Source: Treponema sp. (GTDB lineage: Bacteria > Spirochaetota > Spirochaetia > Treponematales > Treponemataceae). From it: DNA of 38,799 nucleotides. The notes beneath the pieces are model-generated. The model did no database searches. It saw only the letters and a program-made list of their open reading frames with translations, and had not been told where the DNA came from. Position numbers and translations under genes: made by a program. The stretch's first letter is position 1; each line of letters begins with the position of its first letter. This document shows, in pieces, positions 24,203-31,765 of the stretch. The DNA lies in assembly GCA_004294945.1 (NCBI GenBank), contig SHOL01000005.1:1-38799 (forward strand), read 5' to 3'.

Positions 24203-25063
24203 TTATCTCAGAAGCGACAAGACTTGCTGGCTGTTCGAATTAGCCTGGGCAAGCATTGCCATACCGGATTGCGAGAGCACCTGGTTCTTGGTGTACTCGA
24301 CCATTGCCTTGGCCATATCCGTGTCGCGAATTCTTGATTCGGACGCAGACATGTTTTCTGCAGCAATGTTCAAGCCGGAAATGGTGTGGGTAAGGCGGTT
24401 CTGGTATGCGCCAAGATCCGCTCTCTGCTTGTTCAAGGTCTTGAGCGCCGCATCGAGAGTTCCGATGCTGCGGTTTGCAGAATCTGCATCACCAAGACTC
24501 ATGATCGTGCCGTCACCAATGCTCCGTACGCCAAGGGCAGCAGCAGTCATCGTACCGATGTACACGCGAACCCGCTGATCCATATTTGCGCCGATGTGGA
24601 GCCACATGGATCCGGTTACGGTGTTTTCGCCTGTTTCACGGGCAAAACGGCCGGTGAGCATGTTCATGCCGTTAAACTGAGCTGCGCTCGCGATTCTGTC
24701 GACTTCGGCGACCAGCTGGGAAACCTCGACCTGGATCTGCATCCTGTCTTCCGAGGTATAAATACCGTTGGAAGCCTGGACCGCCAGTTCGCGGATTCTC
24801 TGCATGATATCGCTTGTCTCCTGCAGATACCCTTCCGTGGTCTGGAGAAAGCTGATTCCGTTCGATGCGTTTTGTGAAGCCTGATTCAAACCGCGAATCT
24901 GACTTCTCATCTTTTCGGAAACAGCGAGTCCGGACGCATCGTCTCCAGCTTTGTTAATCCGCATACCGGATGAAAGTTTGGAGATGTCATTGCCGATTGA
25001 ATCGTTGGTGACGCCGAGGGTCCGCTGAGCGAACATCGCAGAAAGGTTGTGGTTGATAACCAT
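24203..25063 (-). CDS. flaB: flagellin core protein FlaB (copy 2), 286 aa
   Basis: This second FlaB-type core flagellin has the usual N-terminal ([40 protein letters not shown]) and C-terminal ([39 protein letters not shown]) rod domains. Like copy 1 it has a short centre. The ATG at 25063 follows CGGAGG; the open frame reaches 25102 but those codons lie in the leader. A sigma-28-type promoter is found about 165 bp upstream, and the leader has a candidate CsrA site, so this copy shows both transcriptional and translational control signals. Its product differs mostly in the central variable part from copy 1. Confidence 0.96.
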   Translation of the reverse strand: MVINHNLSAMFAQRTLGVTNDSIGNDISKLSSGMRINKAGDDASGLAVSEKMRSQIRGLNQASQNASNGISFLQTTEGYLQETSDIMQRIRELAVQASNGIYTSEDRMQIQVEVSQLVAEVDRIASAAQFNGMNMLTGRFARETGENTVTGSMWLHIGANMDQRVRVYIGTMTAAALGVRSIGDGTIMSLGDADSANRSIGTLDAALKTLNKQRADLGAYQNRLTHTISGLNIAAENMSASESRIRDTDMAKAMVEYTKNQVLSQSGMAMLAQANSNSQQVLSLLR

Positions 25064-25069
25064 AGTTTT

Positions 25070-25111
25070 CCTCCGTGGAAAATGTATACGGGAAGCATCC
25101 ATGTTTCCCGT
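25070..25111 (-). promoter_or_regulatory. candidate dual CsrA-binding leader of flaB2
   Basis: A 7-bp stem ACGGGAA / TTCCCGT (25088-25094 with 25105-25111) has loop ACATGGATGC on the minus strand. That matches the CsrA consensus core ACARGGAUG except at one base. A second GGA is in the GGAGG Shine-Dalgarno (25070-25074), 23 nt downstream. Confidence 0.65.
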
Positions 25112-25226
25112 TCGGGATATTCAGAAGGGCACAATGCCATTCTCCGATATCCCGGTAGCGGAAGCAGAATCCCGTTTTAGCTACCGGTTCAACGAACCTG
25201 CATAAAACATTCTACTTCCGGTTACT

Positions 25227-25254
25227 TTGTCGGCAGACAACGAATAAAACTTTA
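25227..25254 (-). promoter_or_regulatory. sigma-28 (FliA) type promoter of flaB2
   Basis: On the minus strand TAAAGTTT (25247-25254), a 12-nt spacer and GCCGACAA (25227-25234) differ from the FliA consensus TAAAGTTT-N11-GCCGATAA by one base and one nucleotide of spacing. The leader would be about 155 nt. The divergent methyltransferase gene starts 16 bp beyond it. Confidence 0.75.
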
Positions 25255-25269
25255 TGGTAAATTGCAAAG

Positions 25270-25971
25270 ATGCTGCAAATTTGTCCGTTTTGCCAAGAAT
25301 TTCCTATGGATTCCCTGGAAAACCGCATCCAAGAGTATTGTATGTGTCCGGGCTGCGGAGGTATTTCTCTGGACCGGACATGCTGGCTTTCTCCCGAACT
25401 TGAACGAAAACGCTATGAAAAGCATACTAATTCGCTCGAAGATCAGGGGTACCGAACGTATGTGGAATCTTTTTTGGCTGCAGTGTTCGGTTATCTGAAT
25501 CCGGAACTTGTGCACAGGTATGGAAAATCCGTCGAGAGCTTCGGCATCAGTATACTTGATTATGGCAGCGGTCCATATCCCGCACTGGTCGAAATTCTTC
25601 GCGAACGCGGTTTTGACGCGCGGGGGTATGATCCTTTTTTTTCTCCACAAACCGATCCGTTTCCTGACGGTGCCGATGTGGTAACCTGCCTTGAGGTGGC
25701 AGAACATTTTCAGAATCCTTGTGCGGATTTTAAAAAAATAGCCGCATGGCTCCACGCCGGATCTGTATTGGCTGTCCAGACTCAATTGCTGCCCGATACG
25801 AAGGACAGAGCCGTATTGAGCAGTTTTTTTTCCGGATGGTGGTATCGGCATGACCGTACACATGTTTCCTTTTATACGCCGGAAGCCCTTCGTCGTACAG
25901 CACAGTCTGCAGGATTTTCTGTGCTTTCTGCAGTTCGTCCGAACACAGTGCTTTTTCGGTATGAAGGGTGA
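25270..25971 (+). CDS. zinc-ribbon class I SAM methyltransferase, 233 aa
   Basis: The N-terminus carries two CxxC pairs (CPFC near residue 5 and CPGC near 25), a zinc ribbon. Residues ~90-200 are a class I methyltransferase fold with the SAM-binding motif ILDYGSGPYPALVEIL, an acidic residue at the end of the next strand (GYDPFF), and VVTCLEVAEHFQNP. It ends with the HVSFYTPEALRRTAQSAGF segment common in UbiG/methyltransferase-11-like enzymes. The substrate is unknown. It is divergent from flaB2, starting only 16 bp from the sigma-28 promoter, with no strong ribosome site. Confidence 0.8.
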   Translation: MLQICPFCQEFPMDSLENRIQEYCMCPGCGGISLDRTCWLSPELERKRYEKHTNSLEDQGYRTYVESFLAAVFGYLNPELVHRYGKSVESFGISILDYGSGPYPALVEILRERGFDARGYDPFFSPQTDPFPDGADVVTCLEVAEHFQNPCADFKKIAAWLHAGSVLAVQTQLLPDTKDRAVLSSFFSGWWYRHDRTHVSFYTPEALRRTAQSAGFSVLSAVRPNTVLFRYEG

Positions 25972-25985
25972 CGCGTCTGGGTCGG

Positions 25986-26033
25986 TTGGAAAAAAAGAAA
26001 GGTTGTCCGGCACCCGCATGCAGAACAACCTTT
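25986..26033 (-). terminator. terminator of the rdgB transcript
   Basis: On the minus strand AAAGGTTGT (26025-26033) and ACAACCTTT (25998-26006) form a 9-bp stem followed by CTTTTTTTCC. It ends the minus-strand transcript coming through rdgB and the tandem repeats. The plus-strand methyltransferase gene ends about 15 bp beyond it. Confidence 0.65.
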
Positions 26034-26115
26034 GGTCAGCAGAACAATCCCTGGCTTGCTGAACAATCCCTGGCTTGCTGAACAACCCCTGGCCTGCAGA
26101 ACAACCCTTCTTGTT
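26023..26115. repeat. 19-bp tandem repeat, five units
   Basis: Units begin at 26023, 26042, 26061, 26080 and 26099. The second and third (GAACAATCCCTGGCTTGCT) are identical; the others differ by substitutions. They fill the gap between the converging methyltransferase and rdgB genes. There are no spacers, so it is not a CRISPR array. Confidence 0.85.
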
Positions 26116-26118
26116 GTG

Positions 26119-26709
26119 TCACGTACAGTGTCTATTCAAAAGCTCTGCAATTGCTCGCCCTGCCTTTCCTCTGTGCGAACAGGCATCTTTTTCTGCATCG
26201 GACAGTTCGGCTACGGTTTTCCCGTACTGTTGAACATACACGAGCGGATCGTACCCGAATCCACCGGTTCCCTTTAATTCGTGGGTAAGGATTCCCTCCA
26301 AAGTTTCCTGCACACAAAAAAACCGGTCAGGGCTCAGATACAGAACCATACTGCAGACAAACCGGCAGTTTCGATCTGCCACCCCTTTCATTTTTGTGAG
26401 CAGGAGCAGATTTTTACCTCCCGAATCAAGCTCAAGTCCTTCGTCCTGTCCGAATCTGGCAGATTTGACACCGGGAAGCCCTCCCAGCGCATCGACGCAA
26501 ATTCCCGAATCATCGGCCAGTACCGGTTTTTGTACAATTCGATACAAGGCTTCGGCTTTGATCAACGCATTGGAGATAAAATCATTGCCGGTTTCTTCCG
26601 GATTAAAATCGATACCATCGTCTGCCGGTATCCGTATGGAATGAGGATGGAATATCCGCTCCAGTTCATCCCTTTTATGCCTGTTTCCCGAAGCAAAATA
26701 GAGTGTCAT
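26119..26709 (-). CDS. rdgB: RdgB/HAM1 non-canonical purine NTP pyrophosphatase, 196 aa
   Basis: This enzyme hydrolyses XTP, dITP and ITP to monophosphates, keeping them out of nucleic acids. Motifs present are FASGNRHKRDEL at the start, VLADDSGICVDALGGLPGVK, GTGGFGYDPLVYV, and ACSHRGKAGRAI near the end. The start at 26709 is chosen because it begins this motif and overlaps the upstream gene's stop by four bases; the longer frame to 26772 lies inside that gene. The pair is translationally coupled. Confidence 0.93.
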   Translation of the reverse strand: MTLYFASGNRHKRDELERIFHPHSIRIPADDGIDFNPEETGNDFISNALIKAEALYRIVQKPVLADDSGICVDALGGLPGVKSARFGQDEGLELDSGGKNLLLLTKMKGVADRNCRFVCSMVLYLSPDRFFCVQETLEGILTHELKGTGGFGYDPLVYVQQYGKTVAELSDAEKDACSHRGKAGRAIAELLNRHCT

Positions 26710-27608
26710 GATGACACAGCATATCGATCCGAATAGGCGGATGCAAGGGTAGAGTCGACAGTTCCCCTGCATATCCCGAGTATGCGGGCAATTTCTCTGT
26801 TGCTGGGTCTTCTGTTCTGGTGTCTTGCCTGGAATCTGGCACTTTCGAGCCGTTTAAGACAGAATTCGTGCCTGCGCTCAAGCAGCCGGTAGCGGGCAGT
26901 GTTGTGGTCAAGCTCCTGCATCTCATAGGCGCATCCCAGTGCGCGGATATAGTACATATTCTGTTTTTCTCGATTCAGACGGACTTTTGTGCGCTTTGCT
27001 GCAGTGCGTTCCCTGATGCGTTCAAGGCTGGAACTGAACCAGAGCGTGTCCTTTCCGGTCAGCTTTGATGCCTGCAGAATAAGTGCGTCGTCTACGAGAT
27101 CGCTGCATTTGCAGGCGAGCAGCAATATTTTCCGTGCCAGGACTTCTTTTCGTTTTTGTGTCAGTTCCGGTTTTTTGTTTTTTTTGCTTTGTGGCGCATA
27201 CGCAGGTTCATTGGATTCGGTATACTGGCATTGGAGAGAATCAGACATATCAATCTGTTCGCTGAGTATTCGGGTTTCTTCTTCCTGTTCGAACACCCGC
27301 TGCCGCGCTTCACTTCCGAACCGTTCCTTCATGAATGACCGGTAGCAATGCCGAATCATCATGTACAGATACGTTTTCAGACTCGAACGCTCATCATTGT
27401 AGTTCAGTACAATACCCTCGAATTTGGGATAGAGCCAGAGTACAAAATCGCTCCGTGTGTCTTCGTCAAACCATTGCAGTTTGAATCGATACAGATTGAA
27501 ATACACAAATTCTGCCAGACCGCTGACTGCAAGATGCCGGTTGGTTTCTGTGTTCCTTCCGTCTACAGAAAGTTCCCGGATCTTCTCATAAAGCACTTCT
27601 TCGTTCAT
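26706..27608 (-). CDS. putative sigma-like or HTH regulator, 300 aa
   Basis: Residues ~54-95 (SDFVLWLYPKFEGIVLNYND, then SSLKTYLYMMIRHCYRSFMK) resemble region 2 of sigma-70-family factors, and the C-terminus (PSNREIARILGICRGTVDST) is a helix-turn-helix such as sigma region 4 would have. The middle is long, charged and poorly conserved. The overall similarity is weak, so it may be an unrelated DNA-binding protein. GGAG precedes the ATG at 27608; the first ATG at 27722 is unlikely. A candidate sigma-54 promoter with a very short leader lies upstream. It overlaps rdgB by four bases. Confidence 0.5.
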   Translation of the reverse strand: MNEEVLYEKIRELSVDGRNTETNRHLAVSGLAEFVYFNLYRFKLQWFDEDTRSDFVLWLYPKFEGIVLNYNDERSSLKTYLYMMIRHCYRSFMKERFGSEARQRVFEQEEETRILSEQIDMSDSLQCQYTESNEPAYAPQSKKNKKPELTQKRKEVLARKILLLACKCSDLVDDALILQASKLTGKDTLWFSSSLERIRERTAAKRTKVRLNREKQNMYYIRALGCAYEMQELDHNTARYRLLERRHEFCLKRLESARFQARHQNRRPSNREIARILGICRGTVDSTLASAYSDRYAVSS

Positions 27609-27873
27609 GAACATTTCTCCTTGGCAGGTATACTGCAATTTGCATGCCAAGTAATGAAACTGAAGTAAAAATGCAGAATAGAGGCAAAAAGAAGTGAATG
27701 TGATACAGGAAAAGCATTTCATGTTCGCAAAACGCAGTTAACCGCGGTTGAACGCGGTTGAATATGCGGAATCGTAGAAGGCTCCGATATTCACACCGGT
27801 TGAATTTGGTGGTTTCGCAAGCGCACGCAAGCGCGCTGAATGAATTCCTTTCAGGAGCTTTTTTACAGCGGGA
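27609..27873. other. 265-bp intergenic region with short repeats
   Basis: This gap contains the candidate sigma-54 promoter, tandem CGCGGTTGAA (27743-27752 and 27753-27762), and CGCAAGCG at 27816-27823 and 27826-27833. No gene is seen. The open frame on the minus strand here is a shadow. Confidence 0.6.
27634..27649 (-). promoter_or_regulatory. candidate sigma-54 (-24/-12) promoter
   Basis: TGGCAT-N5-TTGCA (27644-27649 and 27634-27638, minus strand) has the invariant GG and GC at the right distance. The predicted start, about 27623, leaves a leader of 15 nt that includes the AAGGAG. The match is good but single. Confidence 0.4.
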
Positions 27874-28842
27874 TCAGCCCAGTTGATCGCGAAAGGCTTC
27901 CACAAAACGGGGAATAAGGGCTTCGATCGTTCCTTCAATGTATAAACCCGATGCCTGCTTGTGTCCCCCGCCCCCGAATGATGTCGCTACCTTACTCACA
28001 TCGACCAGATCTCTGGATCTGAATCCGACAGAGCAATGTGTTTCGCTCTCTTGCCTGACTATGACCATAGCTTCGACCCCTTCGATACTTTGAATCAATT
28101 GATACAGCGAATCCGAATCGCGACCTTCCTGTCCGAATTCTGCAGTATCGTCCAGGGTTTCAAACGAAACAACAAGCTTCCCTTCGTACCAGCGAGTCAT
28201 TCTCGAGAGTATGCGAGATATCAGTATGCGGGAACCCCAGGATTTACCGCCGTTCATGAGCGAGAAAGTCTGTTTTGGATTTGCTCCGGCTTCGACCAAA
28301 CGGGATGCATAGGAAAACGCTGAAGCGCTTTGGTCATCAAGATGCCGAAAAAAACCGGTGTCCGTGCACAGGCCAAAAAGAAGACAGTCTGCTTCCTCTT
28401 TGGATATTCTGCCCTGAATGGTTTCTATTATTCCCTGTACCAGAAGCGTTGTTGCAGGACTGCGGTGATCGACATAGTCGGCCGAATTCGAGCTCAGGTT
28501 TGTTGCATGATGATCGATGATGGCGCAGGGAAATCCCTCCAGTCCGTTAGCCGCATCCCCAAGCCTTTCTATCGATGAGCAATCGATTACCAACACTGCG
28601 GTGTTTGCCGATACGCTCACCGAGGCAATATCCGCCAGGAAAAGATGCTCATACTGTTTGATTTCTGGCCGTTTGAATGGACCTGCAGAAACAAGCACGG
28701 TTTTTTTCCCCCGGTTTCGGAGGAACATATCCAGTGCCAGAGAACTTCCAATGCAGTCTCCGTCGGGTTCCTTGTGGCTTGCGATAATATAGGTGTCATA
28801 GGCATCGAGAAATGAGATCAGAGTTCCGGGAACCGGTGTCAT
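27874..28842 (-). CDS. nrnA: DHH-family phosphoesterase, NrnA-like oligoribonuclease, 322 aa
   Basis: NrnA-type enzymes degrade short RNA oligos and 3',5'-bisphosphate nucleotides (pAp), and often linear dinucleotides from cyclic-di-nucleotide breakdown. Visible motifs are SHKEPDGDCIGSSLAL (first metal motif), VLVIDCSSIERLG, AIIDHHATN (the DHH, residues 110-112) and the C-terminal DHHA1 motif GGGGHKQASG. The ATG at 28842 follows CAGGAGACG; the open frame back to 29202 runs into upstream noncoding sequence. Linear pGpG from the HD-GYP enzyme is a conceivable substrate here. Confidence 0.88.
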   Translation of the reverse strand: MTPVPGTLISFLDAYDTYIIASHKEPDGDCIGSSLALDMFLRNRGKKTVLVSAGPFKRPEIKQYEHLFLADIASVSVSANTAVLVIDCSSIERLGDAANGLEGFPCAIIDHHATNLSSNSADYVDHRSPATTLLVQGIIETIQGRISKEEADCLLFGLCTDTGFFRHLDDQSASAFSYASRLVEAGANPKQTFSLMNGGKSWGSRILISRILSRMTRWYEGKLVVSFETLDDTAEFGQEGRDSDSLYQLIQSIEGVEAMVIVRQESETHCSVGFRSRDLVDVSKVATSFGGGGHKQASGLYIEGTIEALIPRFVEAFRDQLG

Positions 28843-28945
28843 TGTGCGTCTCCTGTACAAAATTATCGCGATGAACTCGAACAATGTCGAGCAAGGCACC
28901 GCTCTGGTTTGGTATCCCCAGGCCGATTCAGCGTCAGCATCCGTA

Positions 28946-28974
28946 ATACTGCGTACTGCCTGCAATCGGGTCAA
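28946..28974 (-). promoter_or_regulatory. promoter upstream of nrnA
   Basis: TTGACC (28969-28974), a 17-nt spacer and CAGTAT (28946-28951) on the minus strand lie about 100 bp before the nrnA start. Confidence 0.55.
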
Positions 28975-28997
28975 GAGTAAAAAAAATATGCAATACC

Positions 28998-30185
28998 TCA
29001 GGTTTCGAGCGTGAGCAGTTCCATTTGAATTTCGGGGCCGCTTATGCATGGCGTGCCATTCCGTATACAGATATTGATCTCGGTGCGTAATCCGTAGTCG
29101 GGGAAATATATACCCGGTTCGACGGAAAAACAGCTCCCCTCGATCAAAAGCCTGTGATCCGGGAATTCTACCGAATCCAGATTTACTCCGGACCCGTGGC
29201 AATCGGTATCAATTCCGTGCCCGGTCCGGTGTCGAATCGCGTCGGCGTCGGTATGGGCAAGCAGAAAAGAGCGGACGATCTGATCGCATTCATATCCGGT
29301 TAGTGTCTTTCCTGCAGAAAAAGCTTCCGAAATTGCAGGGGCAACCAGATCACGTGCAGTAATTACCGTCCGAAAACGAGTCCGGACTGATTCCGGTATC
29401 TGTACGCCCGTGTACCCGATCCAAGAAATATCGGCGTACGCTCCTTCCGGGTATTTCGCCCACAAATCGAACTGTACTACCTGATCTGCCAATAACCGGT
29501 TTCCCCGCTTTCCTGCGTTGCCGGGTGCTCCGGACTCCGGAACAGTGTAGTGCGGATTGCCGGATGCCGCACCGAACGCGACAATCGGCGGGTGATCCGT
29601 TACCAGCCCTTCCTGCCGGAAAATGCTCAGCATCAAATCCTGAAGGTCTCCTTCGTACACCGGGGTCGAATCGGTGAATGACGCGCGAACCTGGTTCCAG
29701 CTTTCCATGACCGCCCGATGCAGTACAGCTGCAGCCAGGGTATGAGTGTTATAGAGTGTGTCGTCCAGAACGCCTTTTGTACGCTGAATCAACCCGGACG
29801 CAGAGCAGAGCCGGATTCCGAGGGAATTGAACAGATGCCATGAGGATGCATCGAGGGTCGAGAGCACCTGTATATGTGGATCCGACAGAACACCCATGCG
29901 CAAGCCGGAAAAGCCTGAAAGGAGCGTTTCGAGCGATTTCCGCCCGGTATACGTCCGGACAAGGCCGGGCAGTGAATCGAGGACGCCGGATTCGATTGAA
30001 TGAACAATTTTTACCGGGTCGCCCGAGGCGGGTATGATATATACCCATAGACGCGACGATACCGTGTGTTCTCCAAGTCCGAGGAGTGTATCGGTCAACA
30101 GGTCGCGGTGCTTAAAGTTACAAAAAAGCCATCCGTCCAGGCTTTCTGCACGGATGGCGTTCCGGAAAGATTCTACACTACACAT
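28998..30185 (-). CDS. M24-family Xaa-Pro aminopeptidase-like protein, 395 aa
   Basis: The C-terminal half is a pita-bread metallopeptidase with all five metal ligands: Asp240 and Asp252 (QFDLWAKYPEGAYADISW), His323 (RTGHGIDTD), Glu356 (FSVEPGIY) and Glu369 (GLRTEINI). The N-terminal half is a creatinase-type domain. Together this fits an Xaa-Pro aminopeptidase (PepQ/PepP group), cytoplasmic with no signal peptide. The start is nine bases after the stop of the upstream secreted-protein gene, so it is probably cotranslated from the same message, with a weak ribosome site of its own. Confidence 0.88.
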   Translation of the reverse strand: MCSVESFRNAIRAESLDGWLFCNFKHRDLLTDTLLGLGEHTVSSRLWVYIIPASGDPVKIVHSIESGVLDSLPGLVRTYTGRKSLETLLSGFSGLRMGVLSDPHIQVLSTLDASSWHLFNSLGIRLCSASGLIQRTKGVLDDTLYNTHTLAAAVLHRAVMESWNQVRASFTDSTPVYEGDLQDLMLSIFRQEGLVTDHPPIVAFGAASGNPHYTVPESGAPGNAGKRGNRLLADQVVQFDLWAKYPEGAYADISWIGYTGVQIPESVRTRFRTVITARDLVAPAISEAFSAGKTLTGYECDQIVRSFLLAHTDADAIRHRTGHGIDTDCHGSGVNLDSVEFPDHRLLIEGSCFSVEPGIYFPDYGLRTEINICIRNGTPCISGPEIQMELLTLET

Positions 30186-30193
30186 TGATTGGA

Positions 30194-30643
30194 TCAGTAT
30201 TCGAGATTCAACGTCTCTATCTTGAATTTTTCATCGTAGAGGGATCCTACTTGAAGAACTCCCCACGAAGGGTGAGAAATATCTTTGGCAACAATCAGTT
30301 TTACATGATCGAATTCGCCGTTTCTGAAGAAAACGCTGACATAGGGACGGATATTGTCTTCTGTCCGGTTTAAGACTGCCCGCTGATCGCGCCGATCAAG
30401 CCATTCTTTCGGGATAAACATTTCGCCGGTTTTCAGGTTGTTTCTGCGGTAAATAACATAGTATCCCAGTTTATGCGGGGCTATTTTGAGTATCGGAACA
30501 TTATGATAATAAAATTCGGATTCGTTTTCGAACTTTTTCTCTGCCTGACTGTCCTGTCCCGATTCCTGAGCTGTCACCGAAACAGTACTGGCAAGCAGGG
30601 CGCACGCCAAAACCGAAAGCAGCATATATCCAGATTTCTTCAT
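30194..30643 (-). CDS. secreted hypothetical protein, 149 aa
   Basis: A clear signal peptide (MKKSGYMLLSVLACALLAST, then SVTAQES with a likely cleavage after TAQ) suggests a periplasmic protein. The mature part (about 125 residues) is beta-rich with aromatic residues (FYYHNVPILKIAPHKLGYYV, VSVFFRNGEFDHVKLIVAKD). No family is recognised, although similar small proteins occur in treponemes as I recall. AGGAGG-type ribosome site (GGGAGG) precedes the ATG, and a good promoter is 40 bp upstream. It ends nine bases before the peptidase gene. Confidence 0.75.
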   Translation of the reverse strand: MKKSGYMLLSVLACALLASTVSVTAQESGQDSQAEKKFENESEFYYHNVPILKIAPHKLGYYVIYRRNNLKTGEMFIPKEWLDRRDQRAVLNRTEDNIRPYVSVFFRNGEFDHVKLIVAKDISHPSWGVLQVGSLYDEKFKIETLNLEY

Positions 30644-30681
30644 AAGAACAACCTCCCGAAGTATTGTAATACCTGTTTGTA

Positions 30682-30711
30682 ATTATACTGTCGGGTGTCA
30701 GATTGTTGCAA
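30682..30711 (-). promoter_or_regulatory. promoter of the secreted-protein/peptidase operon
   Basis: TTGCAA (30706-30711), an 18-nt spacer and a perfect TATAAT (30682-30687) on the minus strand. The -35 lies within the last codons of the ornithine carbamoyltransferase gene. Confidence 0.6.
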
Positions 30712-31636
30712 GCATAATTGCTTTTATCGTGTGCTTGCGATTTTCAGCCTGATCCCACACCCTGCTTCGGGGCCCTTCAATTACCGGTACCGTGACTTCT
30801 TCGCCCTTGACGGCAGGAAGACAGTGCATAAAAATGCACGACGGATTCCGGGTTTTCTCCATCAGAGCCTCATCCACCCGGAACGGCGAAAGCAGACGCT
30901 TCCGTTCGGCTGCGGCATGCTCCTCGCCCATGGACACCCATACATCGGTATACACCGAGTCTGCGCCAAGGACATCGGCAAGTGACGAAGAGACAACAAT
31001 TTTTGATCCTGACTCTGCGGCCCATTGGCTGCATTCATCAAGCAGTTCCCGGTCTGTAGAAAGCTCCGGCGGTGCGATTACGGTAAAATTGATGCCCAGC
31101 TTGGCGCAAATGACACAGAGCGACCTGGCGACATTGTTCCGGCCGTCGCCGACATAGCACAGTTTTTTTCCCTGGACTGTGCCGAAAATTTCCTGGAGAG
31201 TCAAAATGTCCGCCAGTGCCTGGGTCGGGTGGTATTGATCGGTCAAGCCGTTGTACACGGGAACACCTGCCTCTCGTGCAAGTGTTTCTACCGTAGACTG
31301 CTTGAATCCACGGAATTCTATTGCGGAAAACATTCGCCCCAGAACGCGGGCAGTGTCTTCGACCGACTCCTTGCTGCCGAGCTGGATATCCTGGGTGGAC
31401 AGAAATACCGGATGGCCGCCTTCTTCTCCAAAAGCGGTTTCAAAAGCGCATCGGGTTCTGGTAGACCTTTTTTCAAAAATCATCGCAAGCGTTTTGCCTA
31501 CGAAACGCTGATGAACAGTGCTGGTACGCGCGGCTTTTTTGACTGAATGTGAAAGTTCCAGTACATACCGGATTTCGTCCGGAGTCCAGTTTTTCAGAGT
31601 AACCAGAGAGCGTCCCTTGAGCTGTTCAGGATTCAT
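30698..31636 (-). CDS. argF: ornithine carbamoyltransferase, 312 aa
   Basis: The enzyme makes citrulline from ornithine and carbamoyl phosphate, or runs in reverse in the arginine deiminase pathway. Motifs are STRTR (residues 58-62, carbamoyl phosphate binding), YHPTQALAD (His136) and FMHCLPA, which identifies ornithine rather than aspartate transcarbamoylase. The ATG at 31636 is preceded by GAGG; the frame to 31741 covers the promoter. No other arginine genes are nearby, so biosynthetic versus catabolic use (argF or arcB) is not settled by context. The promoter is near consensus and overlaps a dyad operator. Confidence 0.92.
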   Translation of the reverse strand: MNPEQLKGRSLVTLKNWTPDEIRYVLELSHSVKKAARTSTVHQRFVGKTLAMIFEKRSTRTRCAFETAFGEEGGHPVFLSTQDIQLGSKESVEDTARVLGRMFSAIEFRGFKQSTVETLAREAGVPVYNGLTDQYHPTQALADILTLQEIFGTVQGKKLCYVGDGRNNVARSLCVICAKLGINFTVIAPPELSTDRELLDECSQWAAESGSKIVVSSSLADVLGADSVYTDVWVSMGEEHAAAERKRLLSPFRVDEALMEKTRNPSCIFMHCLPAVKGEEVTVPVIEGPRSRVWDQAENRKHTIKAIMLATI

Positions 31637-31697
31637 GCGTTTTCCTCCATTCTGTATTCGCTCTGGCACGCCGCTTTCGCGATATGCTTTGCAAATA

Positions 31698-31741
31698 ACA
31701 GATATAGCGGATATAATATCTGTCTGTAGAAACGCTGTCAA
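31698..31741 (-). promoter_or_regulatory. argF promoter with overlapping dyad operator
   Basis: TTGACA (31736-31741), 17-nt spacer and TATTAT (31713-31718) on the minus strand. A perfect 8-bp inverted repeat ACAGATAT / ATATCTGT (31698-31705 and 31716-31723) covers the -10, consistent with a repressor site. It does not match the usual ArgR box closely. Confidence 0.65.
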
Positions 31742-31765
31742 TGCAATGGTACTTCAGAGGTTTCA

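Noticed and set aside
26023-26115. Tandem repeats considered as a CRISPR array
   Set aside because: The 19-bp units abut with no spacers, and no cas genes are present.
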